Shown here: positions 1-13,140 of the stretch, in pieces
How positions within the stretch are numbered: position 1 is the stretch's first letter
Layout of the letters: the number at the start of each line of letters is the position of its first letter
Source: Atherinomorus stipes
Taxonomy: Eukaryota > Chordata > Actinopteri > Atheriniformes > Atherinidae
DNA: 64,000 nt
Direction of reading: 5' to 3'
NCBI GenBank assembly: GCA_023101725.1
Contig: JALJCO010007877.1
Coordinates: forward strand, 248,001 to 312,000
Notes under the pieces: generated by a model
Database searches by the model: none
What the model was told of the DNA's origin: nothing
Seen by the model: only the letters and a program-made list of their open reading frames with translations
Position numbers and translations under genes: made by a program

Positions 1-696
1 CAGTTTACAAACAGCCATTAAGCTAAAAACAAGCTAACGCTAGCTTAGCTGTTTGTTCACATTTCAAGCAGACGCTCTGAGCTCTGAGTGAAGCACACAT
101 CTCTTATCTGAAGTGGAGGTACATGTATCTCCAGCGGTTTTAACCAATGCCTGTCAGCGTTGTGCTTTACCTGTGTGAGTGGAGGTGTGGCTACTGCTCT
201 CCTCACCTTCTGTCTGCAGACTAGGCTGCTGCCTCCTATGGTGATAAAAAGGCTGGTCGTATTTCCATCGGACGTACTAACCTCATCCTTGCAAACTTTG
301 AAAATCCAAACCAGTTCCATATGACCAAAGTTGAATGTTTTTTGGGAGCAACTCCTCACTTTCATACTCTCATTAGCAGCCATGCTTGCTCTTGCTCGGG
401 AGGGAGATAAACAAAGCAACTCCATGCTGGCACACTTTAGGTCGCTCTGATTGGTTCATCAGTGTCTGTCATGTAGACAGGAAGTGGACAAGTGCATGGT
501 GTGATTTGGCAGAGAGGGAGAGGGAAAAAAAAATGTGGTGTAAACAGACACAGCCGCATTCAGATGGTTCTACATCTTTTGGTTTTGGAAGATCGTCAGC
601 ACGTTCAAAACCTTTACGATCAAATACCATCAAATACCGTAAAACCGGTAGGATTTAAAAAAAAAAACTCCCAGCCCTACATTGAATGTATAGTTT
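1..696. other. cacng3 intron 1 or upstream DNA, no gene seen
   Basis: Short open frames on both strands lack recognisable domains or splice structure. The TARP first exon (the start of TM1 with its GTDYW motif) was looked for here and across 1-14989 and not found. The stretch is taken as non-coding. Confidence 0.5.
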
Positions 697-834
697 TAAT
701 AAACAGCTGATCAAGGTCATGAGAAAGTACGAAAATGTAAACAACACACGTGGCATTTAAATTCGCGGACACCACCGCGTGCGTAACCCCACCCTGGCGC
801 AAACGAAGTTTATGGTGAAATATATAATCACTGG
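697..834 (-). repeat. fragment of the TIR element family seen at 37227-37788
   Basis: This segment matches the reverse complement of 37381-37516 at high identity by eye. Shared blocks are AGAAAGTACGAAAATGTAAA, CGGACACCACCGCGTG and ATATATAATCACTGG. Two matching copies with flanks that otherwise differ indicate a dispersed repeat. No terminal inverted repeat is visible around this copy. Confidence 0.7.
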
Positions 835-1073
835 ATCAACACAGTCAACTTCATGCTTATTTTCCTAAACTGGGAATCAAAAGGCAAAAGCAGCTCTCGG
901 TGGATTGATAGCCCTGCTAGTCCAGTATAACATCGCATATATAGTGTATATTTTTTGAACTGGTAGCTACAGCATAATATGCAGAGGCCAAGAGTGGTCA
1001 TAGTTGCATGTGTTTTTTTTAATGCTGGTTTATCATGATAATGATATAATGTGTTCACATCTATGTCGTGACA

Positions 1074-2041
1074 TCAGCCCTCCCCAGCTGTTGAGGACGC
1101 AGTTGAGGTGAGGACTCTGTGGAGGCCACTCAAGTTCCAGACTCCACACCAGACTCTGCCATCCATATCTTTATGAAACTGCTTTGTGCACTGGTGCACA
1201 GTCATGTTGAAAGAGGAAGGGGCAGCTCCAAACTGTTCCCACAAAGTTGGGAGCATGGAATTGTCCAAAATGTCTTCGTAGGCTGAAGCATTCAAAGTTC
1301 CTATCACTGGAACTGAGGGGCCAAGCCCAGGTCCTGGAAAATAACCCCACACCATAATCCCCCCTCCACCAAACTTTACACTTGGCACAATGCAGTCAGA
1401 CAAGTACCGTTGTCCTGGCAACGGACAAACGCAGACTCGTCCATCAGATTGCCAGATGGAGAAGTGCAATTTGTCACTCCAGAGAACACCTCCACTGCTC
1501 TAGAGTTCAGTGACAGCATGCTTTACACCACTGCATCCCACGCTTTGCATTGCACTTGGTGATGTATAGGTGGATGCAGCTGCTTGACCATGGAAACCTA
1601 TTCCACGAAGCTCTCTGTGCACTGTTCTTGAGCTGATCTGAAGACCACATGAAGTTTGGAGGTCTGTAGTGATTGATTGCAGAAAGTTGGTGGCGCACTG
1701 TGCACTTCAGCATCCGCTGGCCCGCTCAGTCAGTTTACGTGGCCGACCACTTCATGGCTGCGTTGCTGTCGTTCTCAAACACTTCTGTTTTCTTATAATA
1801 CAGCTGTTGACTGCGGAATATTTAGGAGCAAGGAAATTTCACAACTGAATTTGTTGCACAGGTGGCATCCTATCACAGTTCCACGCTGGAATTCACTGAG
1901 CTCCTGAGAGTGACCCATTCTTTTAAATGCTTGTAGAAACAGTCTCCATGCCTAGGTGCTTCATTTTATACACCTGTGCAAGTGATTGGAACACCTGATT
2001 CCCATAATTTGGATGGATGAGCAAATACTTTTGTCAATATA

Positions 2042-2044
<3 letters not shown>
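1074..2044 (-). mobile_element. Tc1-like DNA transposon, 3'-truncated, transposase decayed
   Basis: On the minus strand, decayed transposase text includes [53 protein letters not shown] and upstream pieces (SDQLKNSAQRASWNR). The 5' terminal repeat lies at the high-coordinate end (GAGCAAATACTTTTGTCAAT then ATAGTG) and abuts a (TA)n tract, fitting TA target choice by Tc1/mariner elements. The 3' end is lost near 1074. The same family sits at 29048-31123. Stops and frameshifts make it inactive. Confidence 0.88.

Positions 2045-2098
<54 letters not shown>
2045..2098. repeat. (TA)n microsatellite
   Basis: About 27 TA units directly next to the end of the Tc1-like element. The tract may have been the insertion target or may have grown from the duplicated TA. 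Confidence 0.97.
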
Positions 2099-2104
<6 letters not shown>

Positions 2105-4867
2105 CACGTATTTTCGTTAACTCCTCACCTTAGAAGAAAATATTTATCACGAGTCACTATGCATTGCAAGATATGCTCCTTATGATGATAAAATATTTAG
2201 TGATATTCAGATATTTTCTTCTTAGCTCCCCAGATTTCATCCATCTTAGATACTTTGCTTTGATCTCTGACTAACATCAATCTGTGTGTAACATATCACT
2301 CTCGGTTAAATGTTTTTTTTCTGACTCCAGTATGTTTTTTGTGAGGGGAACCAGCCTTAGTATTTGATGCTCATGCATGCTTTGTATGTGTGTGGGGGGA
2401 GAAATAGATCAAGGACAAACATCTGGCACCTCTTGGCTAGGTTGTCACAGTCATGGGAGTATCTGGGCTCACAGTGTTGTTTGTGTTTGTCTCCTTTTTA
2501 ACCTTGGTTTTAGGCACTTTTTTTTTGTAACAAGTTATTTCGAGTGTTTATGCCTACCAACCAATACATTACTCGCAAGTAATTTTACAAGACGACTTGG
2601 ACTGATAGAAATATTTGTCGATTACTTATATCTTTAAAATGTTAACTTTTTAAAGTGGCAAAGCTATAAAATATCTCACGTCAGGGTTGGTGTTTGGCTA
2701 TATAAAGGTAGCATTGGAGAAATAAGAAGCATTAGTACTCTGAGGAGGCAGCGTACCTGTTATTTGTCATGTTCATTTGATGTTATACATGCTGTAAGTG
2801 ACAGAAGCAGCACACTAAACCCAGTGGGAGAAACCAGAGCATATGATTTAGATAAAACACACAGTGACACAATTATGCCCACACTAGACTCTGTCTCCAT
2901 TTGCTGTGTCCCATAATTCCTTGCTGTGGCTATAGTTGCAGCTGGCCTCAGGCAACCTTGACCTTTATGAGGCAAATGTCTCCTGATAGATGTCCCCACT
3001 GTGTGCACCTAACTTTGTGTCTATGTGCGTTTGTTCTTTATTTATCCTGTTTATGTGTAGATATGTCTATTAGTGAGTCGTTAATTTAAAAAAAGATTAT
3101 CAACTAGCAGAAAATGTGCAGTGTACACACCAAGTCAGCTTGAATCAACATGCTGAATCAGATTTAAACATTTTAAATAAAGCAACTGTATGATTTTAGT
3201 GAAGGGAGTTAAAAGGAAGAATTTTTTCTCAAGTTAGATCTGGTTGAAAGGGAGCCAAGTGTTAATCGCCAAAGGTTTAAACAAGAAATTATTTGCATTT
3301 TTGGAGGCAACTGATCAGTTAACAAATAAGATTTTAGTAACCCATGATGGAGAGACCCAGTGTTTCTTTTAGTCAAGGTTTGATGAATTAAAACCTTCTT
3401 GAGGCAATGACATGTAAATGACAAAAACATATTTAAGCGCCCTAACCCGTGCCGAACGAGGCAACTATATATGTTCATTTTAATGATATTATTAATCAAG
3501 CTCATGTGCCATTAATTAAGCTTGTGTGCTTCGCCCATACTGAGGGGGTTTAGATTAACCAGCCTCTTGAGTGCTTTGCATTTAATGCCATCTTTTTTTT
3601 TCTCTGTACCAACTGCTCCATTAGCAAATGCAGTTATGTTTTTTTTTTCCATAATGAATAGCACTCGCAGATTTAAGTATTGATTTTTTTGTTTGTTTTG
3701 AGCAAATGACCAAAGCAATGAGAGAAATATAAGACCTAAACCTCTCACAAAGCAGTTTATTCGCTTATATTTTTGCAAGAGGTTTAAGGTGGTCTTCATC
3801 TATTTCTGTCTTCCTCTACATGAGCTGCCCCAAGCCAATAAGCATAGTGATATTCAAATAAACCATCTCACCTTGAAGGGCTAATACTGTTGAAGTTCAG
3901 GCCAGCGGTATAATGAGTCTGAAATAACATTTATTCACACAGCACATTGGCTGGGAGACATACCAGGAAAGAAAATAGAATGAGAAGGTGACAGATCAAG
4001 AATATGGAGACGAAGGGAAACAGAATGTATGTTTGTGTGTGTTCATGTTAAGGAGCGGTGAGAGGATCATAGGCTGATTATGACACTTGACATAAGTCTG
4101 TGTGACAGCGACTGACTCACTAGCTGATAAAGCATTTGAACAAATAAAAAAAAAATCACCAAAGGGCTAGGAAAGATGTGACTCGTGTACAATTAGAACA
4201 TACACTTACCTACACATTTTGACTACAGAAGCAGGACCACGACAGTGATCCAGATCCACCACTGGATAGCTACCTGGCTAATAGTAATTCCTTTATGCTA
4301 CAGAACAAGCCAAAGCTGGATAATCTAATAATTGTGTTTTATTTGATCTTTTTTTTCTTTTTCTTTAGAAAGTAAACTGTGTCTGCATGTACTAGCATGA
4401 TAGAAACATTTCATTACAGTGAGGGCCCAGGAACATAATCTCATTATACAAAAAGGAAATTTGGAAAAGGGAAACACATTCTACAGTTTTGTTATTTTAA
4501 GCAAATACCACAGAGAGATAAATATGTTCAATTTGCATATCATACTGAGTTAATTTGTCTCTACTTAAGTAATCTAGTTTAATTTCAGTTCTCTTTATGT
4601 ATTTGTAACCAATTATGTAGCACCCCAAACAGTCTGGATGCCAGACCTTAAACTAACAAGCAAAGAAATCCCTTAAAGAGAGGTTCAAGTAAAAGCTGTT
4701 GATGATACCTGAGAAATATATTGAAACCTTTTGTACTGTGCTATATTTAAGCTGCATGCTCCAAAAAGTAGCCATGAGGAGTTTATTTCAAGGACAGAGG
4801 AGCAAACAGTTGAGCCATGAGGCTGTTGCTGGACTGACACACTTATCTAAAGATATAAAGTCACACA
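2099..4867. other. cacng3 intron 1, no feature seen
   Basis: AT-rich DNA with scattered short frames and no recognisable domain, exon or terminal repeat. Presumed intronic because cacng3 exon 2 lies downstream and exon 1 is not in the window. Confidence 0.45.
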
Positions 4868-5450
4868 CACTCAGAAATAGAGGTACGAGACAGGAACATT
4901 TCTGTACCTGTAGGTACATTTTTTTTAACAAATGTTCTCTCAAAAGTACAATATTGGTCTTTATTAGGACAGAAGTGTACCTATATACTGTGAAAAAAGG
5001 GTCCAAAGCAATATAAAGGACAAATTTGTACTATTTCAACCCTAAGGGTACCTGCAGCATTGAAAAATATGCATAGCTTGTACAATAACTATAAATAGCA
5101 GTCCTTCTAAACAGTAGTATAATTATAGTTATTATTTTATGATTTTCATAATAATCATAGTCATCATAGTAATAATTACATGTATAATTATTTATGTGTT
5201 TGGTCTAATATTTATATAATTATTATTCATTTATTGTTAGCATCTTTGATTGTTGTCATAATCTCTATTTTATTGACCTTTATTAATAATTTTTAATTGG
5301 TTTAATTGTACTTTATCAACTCATACAGCTTGATAAGGTACAAAAATGGACCAGGACCGAAGGCTACAGAAATGTCTTTCAGAAAGGAACACCCCCAGCA
5401 ACAAGCTTTGGACCCTTTTAAGTACAAATTGGTACCTCTATTTTTGAGTG
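4868..5450. mobile_element. non-autonomous DNA element with CACTA-type ends
   Basis: The stretch starts CACTCAGAAATAGAGGTAC and ends with the near-perfect inverse, GGTACCTCTATTTTTGAGTG. Within it, further inverted GGTAC and GGGTCC motifs mirror each other (GGGTCCAAAGC near 5000; GCTTTGGACCC near 5405). CACTC...GAGTG ends are typical of fish EnSpm/CACTA elements. No transposase frame is present. A target-site duplication was not clear. Confidence 0.7.
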
Positions 5451-5551
5451 TGTAGGAACAGGCAAATTTATTTATAAAGTACTTTTAATAATGTGCAAAC
5501 CAAAGCGTGTTAAAGAATCAGAAGAGACAGTCACACAAGAGGGAGGGAGGG

Positions 5552-5743
<192 letters not shown>

Positions 5744-5774
5744 CAATTACATTATACAGTATAAAGAATATGTA

Positions 5775-6175
5775 ATCATCATTACCAGCATCACCAGTAT
5801 CAACATATCACTATTACCACCACCACCATTATCATCATCTTGATGAGTATCAGTATCATTGCCATTACAATTGCTACCTTCATCATCCTCATCATCATCA
5901 CATCATTATTGCATAACCATCATATCAATATCTTCACCAACATTGTTACTGAACCCTCATCACTACACCACCATCATGATCATCACCATTCATCGCCACC
6001 TGAACCATGATTCCCACCATCACCATCATCGCTTAAACATTACCATCATCGCCATCATAATTATCATCATCATGGTCATTGTTTTCACCACCACCGTCCC
6101 TTAAACATCATCGTCATCATCATCATGGTTACCACCACTACCATCACTATGACCACCCGCATCACCATCATAGCT
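5775..6175. repeat. degenerate (ATC/CAT)n trinucleotide tract
   Basis: About 400 bp built from imperfect CAT, CAC and ATC triplets. The His/Ile/Ser-rich open frame at 5859-6104 is an artefact of the repeat. Confidence 0.85.
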
Positions 6176-8352
6176 GAGCCATCTACGTTTACATGGATAA
6201 ATATTTCGCATTCTAGTTGAAATCATTCTGATTAGCGAATCAAGCATGTTTATATAAAAATAAAAGATAAGTTAGGCATTTACATGCCATCAAGAATTTA
6301 ATCAGGACAAACCTCCTTATTAAACTGTAGTAAAAGAAGACAGAAAAGTCTAGTTTTCACAAAATTATTCAAACAATATGAGCACAGTTGAGACATATAA
6401 CCTGCAAATTATTGTTGTGGGCTCCTGCTGCTTCTTATAGCAGCAAGCTCAGCTGCTCATAGGCTTCCTTTGCTGCTGTGTATAAACAGGCGGAGAGTAT
6501 AAGCAGAGCTTTACGGCTCTGTTCACTCCGTCCTCATTCCAGGAGCAGAGCAGGAGTCTGTGGATCAAAATCTGAGACAAAGAGTGGTGGGAGGGAGTTT
6601 TGTCCTAATCGTTTTGTCCTATTTGTTCAAGAAGGGACGTGAATCTTTAGAGGATGAACTCCCGTTCCTGTCCATCTATTTTCAGCAAACCGTGGGACAT
6701 TTCAGTACGATGACCTCATCAGTGTGCATGCAGGGTTGATCTGAACGTATCTCAGTATATTAGTGTGTATCCTCCTCTCCACTCCCTCGACGTAGTGTCT
6801 ATACATGCGTGTGCATGACTTGAGTTTGCAGCTCACACATTGATTAGCACTCTGACCCGGAGGTCCAACACACCAGTCTTGATAATTGTGTTTAGGTTAC
6901 TTATTTATTTCTTTTAACAAAAGTATTTGTTTTCTACAAGGTTGCAAGACAACCTCATGTCTACAAAGACAGAAGTGTGTTTTAATGAGAGTGCGTATGT
7001 CTGTGTGTGTGTGTGTGAGAGAGAGAGTTGACTTTTAATTGTGTTTATTCTGTTTGTGATTTAGATTCTCTACCACAGAGAGAGAAATAAAAGCAATCAT
7101 TTATCTATGTGTCCCCTTCTGCCCATTCACTATGCCCATGAATCTGTTCAGGTGTGTGAGTGTAAGTATGTGTTTGGGTGTGTGTATGCCTGCTTCATGT
7201 GTATTTCATTACATAAGGCTGTTTGGAGCTCAATACATCAAGATGGTTCAATACAAATCCTTTAATTTAAAAGGCAGGAGGTATAATGAATGTCCCCGCC
7301 ACCTGACACCAGGCAGCTCTGATTGATGATGCTTTGCACCTTGATGCATCCAACAGCAGCAGCGACAGCTACAGTTAGTTTCTGTGGCTCTGCTATTACT
7401 GTATCACCCAGTTAAACTATATAGATCAAAAGAATCACTTCTGACTGCATCAACGTCATAGACAAAAAAGAAAGCGCAAGAGAGGGGCCATAACAAAAAG
7501 GCAGCTTCTGCAACCATTTCCATTTTGTTGGGTAATGATAAAAGGATTGTAAAAAGTTGGGTGAGGCGTTTTGCTCTACGACACATCTACTGTTGTCTGG
7601 AAAAGCTGGGAACCACCAACCTTCTGACTGGAAGTGCTGTTCCCCCTGTGCTATCACTTCGCATAAACATCTCCTATCCAGGGGTTACTTCAGAGGAGGG
7701 AAAGCCAATATGGTTTACAATGGTGGTTTTAAAAAGCAGTCCTTCAAGAACAAACTCAAAGCTTCATTGTCCTGCAATCCAGAGGGTTCATGAGCAAAGA
7801 AATGAAATCACATTTTAAAGACTATTCAATATGCAAGCATGCATACACTCCACATAGGTGCAGTGCTAAACCCCTCCCTCCTGATAAGTGCAGCTGTTGG
7901 GACATTTTGTTTGGTTTCTCTGTCATGATAGGAGACCAAGAGTTTCCCTAAGTCCCTCAACCTGTCTGATAAAAAATTATCTTATTTGCTCTACATTAAG
8001 AGTATCCATCAGACCAATTTTTGAAACAAGATATTTCTTTCTCTTTCCAGAAAAGCAGGGAAAAAAAGATTTTCAGTTACAGCAACGTACGTTATAAGAC
8101 ACTGTTCTGGTGCACTTAGTTTCTGAAGCTCGCCAAATATTTCTAAACTTATAAACAGTAATAGGATCTGGTTGCATCTGGTTTTCCATGATCCTGGAGA
8201 AAAAGGGAATTACTACACCAGTACTCTTGTAGATTGGAGCCGAGGGCATAACTGTGGGATTAAATAGCCTCCACGAACCCAAATTTGCCCACAGAGGAGA
8301 TACTCAGGGGAATATTCAATGTAAGTTTGTCTTTGAATAATGTAATCAATAT
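6176..8352. other. cacng3 intron 1, no gene seen
   Basis: Overlapping short frames around 7400-7820 show no known domain and no splice structure. A short GT/GA tract lies near 7000. Nothing else was recognised. Confidence 0.45.
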
Positions 8353-8361
8353 AGGTTTTTG

Positions 8362-8524
8362 TAATGTTGTAGTCAAGACCACAGCATCAAGACAAAGACA
8401 ATACTGAGACCAGGAACTGAGACAAGACCAAAGTGTTTTTGAGACCAGGGACCAAGACCAAGGCATTATAAAAGACTGGGTAATGTCTTGGTCTTCGTGG
8501 TGTGGTCTTCTTGACTCCAACACT
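8362..8524. mobile_element. 163-bp MITE with 9-bp target-site duplication
   Basis: Imperfect terminal inverted repeats (TGTTGTAGTCAAGACCAC at the left; GTGGTCTTCTTGACTCCAAC at the right) enclose a core of repeated GAGACCA-type units. The flanks carry the direct repeat AGGTTTTTG at 8353-8361 and 8525-8533, read as the target-site duplication. The size and duplication length suggest an hAT-like non-autonomous element. Confidence 0.75.
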
Positions 8525-8533
8525 AGGTTTTTG

Positions 8534-9799
8534 AATTGCATTGAGCATTAATGTGACATTCTTGGATATGCTCAGAGCTCTCCAGTCTCACCTATGAGGA
8601 TATCAGAGAAGATCTGCTCCCCACCAGTTCTTAGACATAAAAAAACAGCATTAGATTACATACTACACTATGCCAGTATTCATCTCACAAAAATAGAGAC
8701 AAAATTCAGAAGCAAAGTGTAAGAAGGTAAGTTTTATCACAATTAAACCAGGTGCCAGTGAGCTTGATTAATTGAGGAGGAAGTTGGGGAACTTTGGGAA
8801 CTTTAAGCTTATAATAATCATTGGAACGTACAGAGTAGACATTCTGGACTCTTGAGATATGGCAGCATAAATATTGGGGGAGCTGGCCTAGAGGGGCTTT
8901 GTATACAAAAATGTACCAGTGTGAGAGGCGACGCACAATGAGGGCCACTCAACTCTACAGTATAAAGTACAGTGATGAGTGAGGGCTTTGCAACATGTGA
9001 CAAACCTCAAGGCTCCATGGTAAACAGAATCTAGAGATTTTGCAGGTGCATGCATGTTAAGTAAGTCACCATAATCCAATCCAATACTTGGTAAGATTTG
9101 AGTGTTTGCAGTGCAGACACAAAAAAGAAACAAAAGCCTTCAGAAATTTCTACATTGATTTGAGGAAATTCCTACTGTAGTATGGACCATGAATGCTCCA
9201 CTTGATTGCATCTTACAACTTGAGCTGTAGGTAGTCCAACAATACTATAACAGAGGAGAGCTGCAGCAGCATCCCTTTGCGTCACTTTTACGTTAAATTT
9301 CTTGGTCTGAAAACCTGTCCCCAGGGTAATCGAGAAGCCCTGTCCTAAGGTGTGAAAGATCATTCACAAGTGGAAAACATTCAAGTCAATCTTTCCAGGA
9401 ATGGATGTTCCAGCAAGTTCACCTTAAGGTCAGACTAAAAACAGAAACTAAACCAAGCTAAACAAAAAGCCAAGAGTGACATCTCAGAATCTACAAGCTT
9501 CCGTTAGCATGCTAACTGTTAGCATGCTAACGTTCAGAACAGGAAAAAATTAGAAAAACACTAAACAAGTATTGCCTTTTGGAAAGTGTTTCCAAGAGTC
9601 TCTGTTCTCTATAAAAGATCATGGCACTGTATTTTAGGTTCATAAAGTTGCATCTGAAGAAGCTATGGACTTCTGGCAGTGTCCTATGAGCAGAAAACAC
9701 CAAAGATGCTTGGTTATAATACACCAAACAAAGAATATCAGCACTCTTTTGCACTCTGGATACGTAACACTCCACAAACTGGGCACTTAAGGTTGAAAC
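8534..9799. other. cacng3 intron 1, no gene seen
   Basis: No exon or transposon end was recognised. A small palindromic duplication of GCTAACTGTTAGCATGC lies near 9505-9535. Confidence 0.4.
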
Positions 9800-10014
9800 C
9801 AGTGTTTCTCAACTCCTGTCCTCAGGACCCACTGCCCTACATGTCTTCTAGGCAACCCTACCTTCACACACCTGACTCAAATGAATGGCTCGTTAGCAGG
9901 CTTGCAGAGAACTTGATCAGGAAGTTATTTCATCTGAATCAGGTATGTTGGAGTAGGAGCACACCAAAGACATGGAGGGCAGAGTGTCCTGGGGACCGGA
10001 GCTGAGAAACACTG
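9800..10014. mobile_element. 215-bp hAT-like MITE
   Basis: The termini are CAGTGTTTCTCAAC and GAGAAACACTG. The interior is a long imperfect palindrome: TCCTCAGGACCCACTGCCCT mirrors the AGGGCAGAGTGTCCTGGGGAC region, and GAATGGCTCG lies near the centre. This arrangement is familiar from abundant teleost hAT MITEs. Flanking octamers GTTGAAAC and GTTTAACT agree at 5 of 8 positions, a decayed 8-bp duplication. Confidence 0.8.
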
Positions 10015-11440
10015 GTTTAACTGATGACTGGGACATGGAGGTAAAGTTCAAAGCTTTTACTGGTTTGTCCTCATCATCAATTGGCTTTCTTACAGTGCTA
10101 TTCCAGCTGTTCAATCATATGAAACTAAAAACAAACACAAAAAATATGCTCCTTCTATGTACAGTGATATTACAAACACCAAAAACACATCTGTCTGGCA
10201 GCTGAAGATTGGCTGAAACTGGGTCATTAGAGAGGATATCAGAATACCACAGATCAATTACAGAATGACAGAACAAAGCAAATAATCAAGGTGTTGCAAT
10301 GACTCGGTCAATGTTTAGACCTTAAGTTGACTGGTGAGATCTTAAGAGAGCTTGAGTATACAAATACCTGTGACCGTCTATGAACTACAGCAACATTGTT
10401 AACAAGAATGGGACAAAATGTGAAAGAAACTGATACAGTAATATTCCTGAAATGATTACTTAAAAGGTTATTTTTGCATCCAAATATGGTGGGAACTTTG
10501 CTTAGCACAAAAGCTTAGAATTAATATAAGAAATTCATCAAGATTTAAAAAGAAAATTAAACTAGAAGTCTCTTATCAGTCAGAGTTTAGTTTCTATCTG
10601 CTGACTGCTGAAGCTGGATCCTGGATGAGTCAATTTATGAATGATTTTCTGAGTGTGGGTGCTGGAAAGAGCCTCTTCAAGTGCAAAGAAGCTATTAGGT
10701 TGAGTCATTCATTTGTTCTCTGCCAGCCTCTATCCTCTCATTTCTCTCTAATTCTCCTCTGCCCTTTTACCACCAAACCTCTTTCAACCAGCACTTCCTC
10801 TCTCGTCACTCTTCTTCATCTCTCCCTCTCTCTCAACTCCCCTTCATCCCACCTCAGTCCTGTTGTCTTTCGTAGCCCCTGTGGTGTTGACCATGTGTGA
10901 ATGGTTCTGAATGATGGGTGGGAGGCTACATGTGGGGTAGTCTCACATGTGCGTAACACACAAACAACTCCATAAGCACACACAAGGGACGCTAGTGGAT
11001 GTGTTGAAGATGAGGATGAGTCACTCTCTGCACGACACATGGAGACTGCATCATAGTCAATACAACACAAGCACTCACATAAACATGCACTCATAAAAAA
11101 TCTAGATACAACAGGCTTTTACCTACATGATCGCTTCATGCATGATTGATGGCGCTCATCTTTCATTTTAACGAGCTTGGTTTGTGTTTGTACGTATTTT
11201 TGTGGTTAAGTGACTGTGTGTTTTTGTTCTTATTGTGCTAACTCCGCAAGTGTGTGTCTGATTTTGTGTGCTGGGCCTGACAAGCCTTTTCATTAGTGTT
11301 TTCCATACATAGCCTGAGGGCTACAGCTCATCTGTCAAGTTGATCTTTCTGTGTGCTAGTTTTTCTGTTTTTTAATATCTTTTTAGGTCTGCTTACAGGA
11401 TGTGGTCACATTTTATCTCCTAAAATAGTAAACTGACATC
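10015..11440. other. cacng3 intron 1, no gene seen
   Basis: Includes a pyrimidine-rich stretch (about 10730-10860). No recognisable coding or mobile sequence. Confidence 0.4.
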
Positions 11441-11937
11441 TTAAAGGTGCAGTGTGTAACAAAATCAAAGGTCACTGGCAGAAAAATGTGATATATAATT
11501 CAAAACTGTGTTTCGATTGATGTGTAATTGCTTCCCTAGATAAGCTGTTATGTGTTTATTTTCTCAGAATGAGTCATTTATATCTACTTGCTGGGGTTGT
11601 GCATACATGGAGACTGCCATATTTGTTCCCCCTATTTTTACTACGGTGTCCCTGAATGGACAAACAATGTGTGTGTAATGGTAGTTAGAGCACTGTTTGG
11701 GATAAGTAATGCCTTAAAAGACATGAAAAGTAGTTACTCATAACACAGTCATAGCTACACCTGAGACCACTGGATCCAAGATGAAAACATCTTTATGTCT
11801 GGGAGAATTTTGGCCACTAACAGCCACCGTACATTTATAATGGTGCTGAGAATATAAGGACATATTTTCTTTCAAATACCCATCTTTACCACTAGATGTC
11901 AGTAATTCTTACATATTGTACCTTTAAAGACCACTGA
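11441..11937 (-). mobile_element. TTAA-flanked non-autonomous DNA element, copy A
   Basis: Bounded by TTAA on both sides. The ends are TTAAAGGTGCAGTGTGTAA and the inverse of TTAAAGGTACAATATGTAAG. The internal sequence (CCCAGACATAAAG/CTTTATGTCTGGGAG, GGATCCA, CACTAGATGTCAGTAATTCT) matches 40255-40801 and 49444-49993 in the opposite orientation. TTAA target choice is typical of the piggyBac superfamily, but the ends are not the classical CCCT, so the superfamily is inferred only. Confidence 0.8.
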
Positions 11938-11989
11938 TGCATCCAATCATATACTGTATGTATCATTACACTTACTGTATTGTCATTAT

Positions 11990-12065
11990 TACAACCCTGA
12001 TCCCATAAAAGTTGGGAAACTGTGTAAAATGTAAATAACAGAATGCAATGATTGGTAAATCCCAT
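11990..12065. mobile_element. end fragment of a Tc1-like element
   Basis: ACCCTGATCCCATAAAAGTTGGGAAACTG, then TGTAAATAACAGAATGCAATG, resembles the terminal repeat of a common teleost Tc1-like family whose ends read CCAAAAAAGTTGGGACACTG. Only the end is present. Confidence 0.5.
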
Positions 12066-13140
12066 AGAATTGCTGGCGTTTGTTTGTTTGTTTGTCTGTC
12101 TGTCTGTTAGTGAGCAAAATTACTCAAAAAGTTACACAGATTTGGATGGAATTTTCGGGGAATTTTAATAATGGCCCAAGGAAAAACTGATTACATTTTG
12201 GTGTTGATCAGAATCATCAACTACATCCAGGAATTTATTGAGGAAATCTTTATAATTGTGAGACAGGGCCATATGGAGGAACTGAGCTGCTTAACAGAGG
12301 TCTGCGCTCTTCAAGTCCTTTTATATTTTCCCGATAGAACATACAACATATTAGACACTGAAACCATTTCATGGAAAATATTAGCTCATTCTGAATTTGA
12401 TGACAACAGCACACCTCAAACTAGAAAATTTTCAGGAGCAATTTCAGAAAAATGTTCCTTAGAAATGCAAAGACTCTGAAGATGCCATGTTCTTAACTGA
12501 AAAATATCAGCCAAAGATTCAGAGAATCAAGAGGAATCACTGTGCGCTAGAGACAAAGCTCGATGCTTGTAATATTTAGGCCATCTGCATTAACAAATTC
12601 AAATATATAAAGATATCTGCATGAACTTAGTGACACTTCCAGAAATCTCATTCAGTGAACACAGTTCACTGTGAAATCCACAAATGCAGGTTGTCTTTTT
12701 TTTATGAGTGAATATTAGTTTTGGTTTGTTTTGCCTTTTGGACTAATCACTGCAAATTATATGGGGTTATCACAACAACTGGAAGGATGAAAAATTAACT
12801 GTGGTAGCATTTTAGCAGAGGATGCAGGGTTTGCTTTTGTTCTGAGGTAGATTTTCATCCACTTTAGTTATCTCTCTTGACATAGAGTTGTGAAAATGAA
12901 GATTAATTTGAGCTATCATTGAGCATTAAACTTGAAGTTGGTGGTGCTGTTAGTAAAATCATATCATTCAAACTCATCTTACAGCAAAATATGAAATATT
13001 CATACAACTTTGTCATCCTCTAAGGAAGACAATGCCACAGCATTTAGTTGCAGTCATATTTTGACTGCTAGGTGGCATTTAACAGGGTAATGTCTGCATC
13101 TGGAAGTTGGAGAGGCTGATGAAGCAACCACCAACCAAAT
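12066..13140. other. cacng3 intron 1, no gene seen
   Basis: The frame at 12171-12479 (102 codons) has no recognised motif, start context or splice partner, so no gene is called. Confidence 0.4.

Noticed and set aside
5859..6104. His/Ile/Ser-rich open frame that could suggest a metal-binding protein
   Set aside because: Composition follows directly from the CAT/ATC triplet tract; there is no start context or splice structure.
7404..7818. Cluster of overlapping frames on both strands
   Set aside because: No domain, no phase-compatible splicing and no similarity I can recall; the overlap on both strands suggests chance absence of stops.
12171..12479. 102-codon open frame in cacng3 intron 1, considered as a small gene
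   Set aside because: No recognisable motif, no splice partner, AT-rich codon use like the surrounding intron; best taken as chance.
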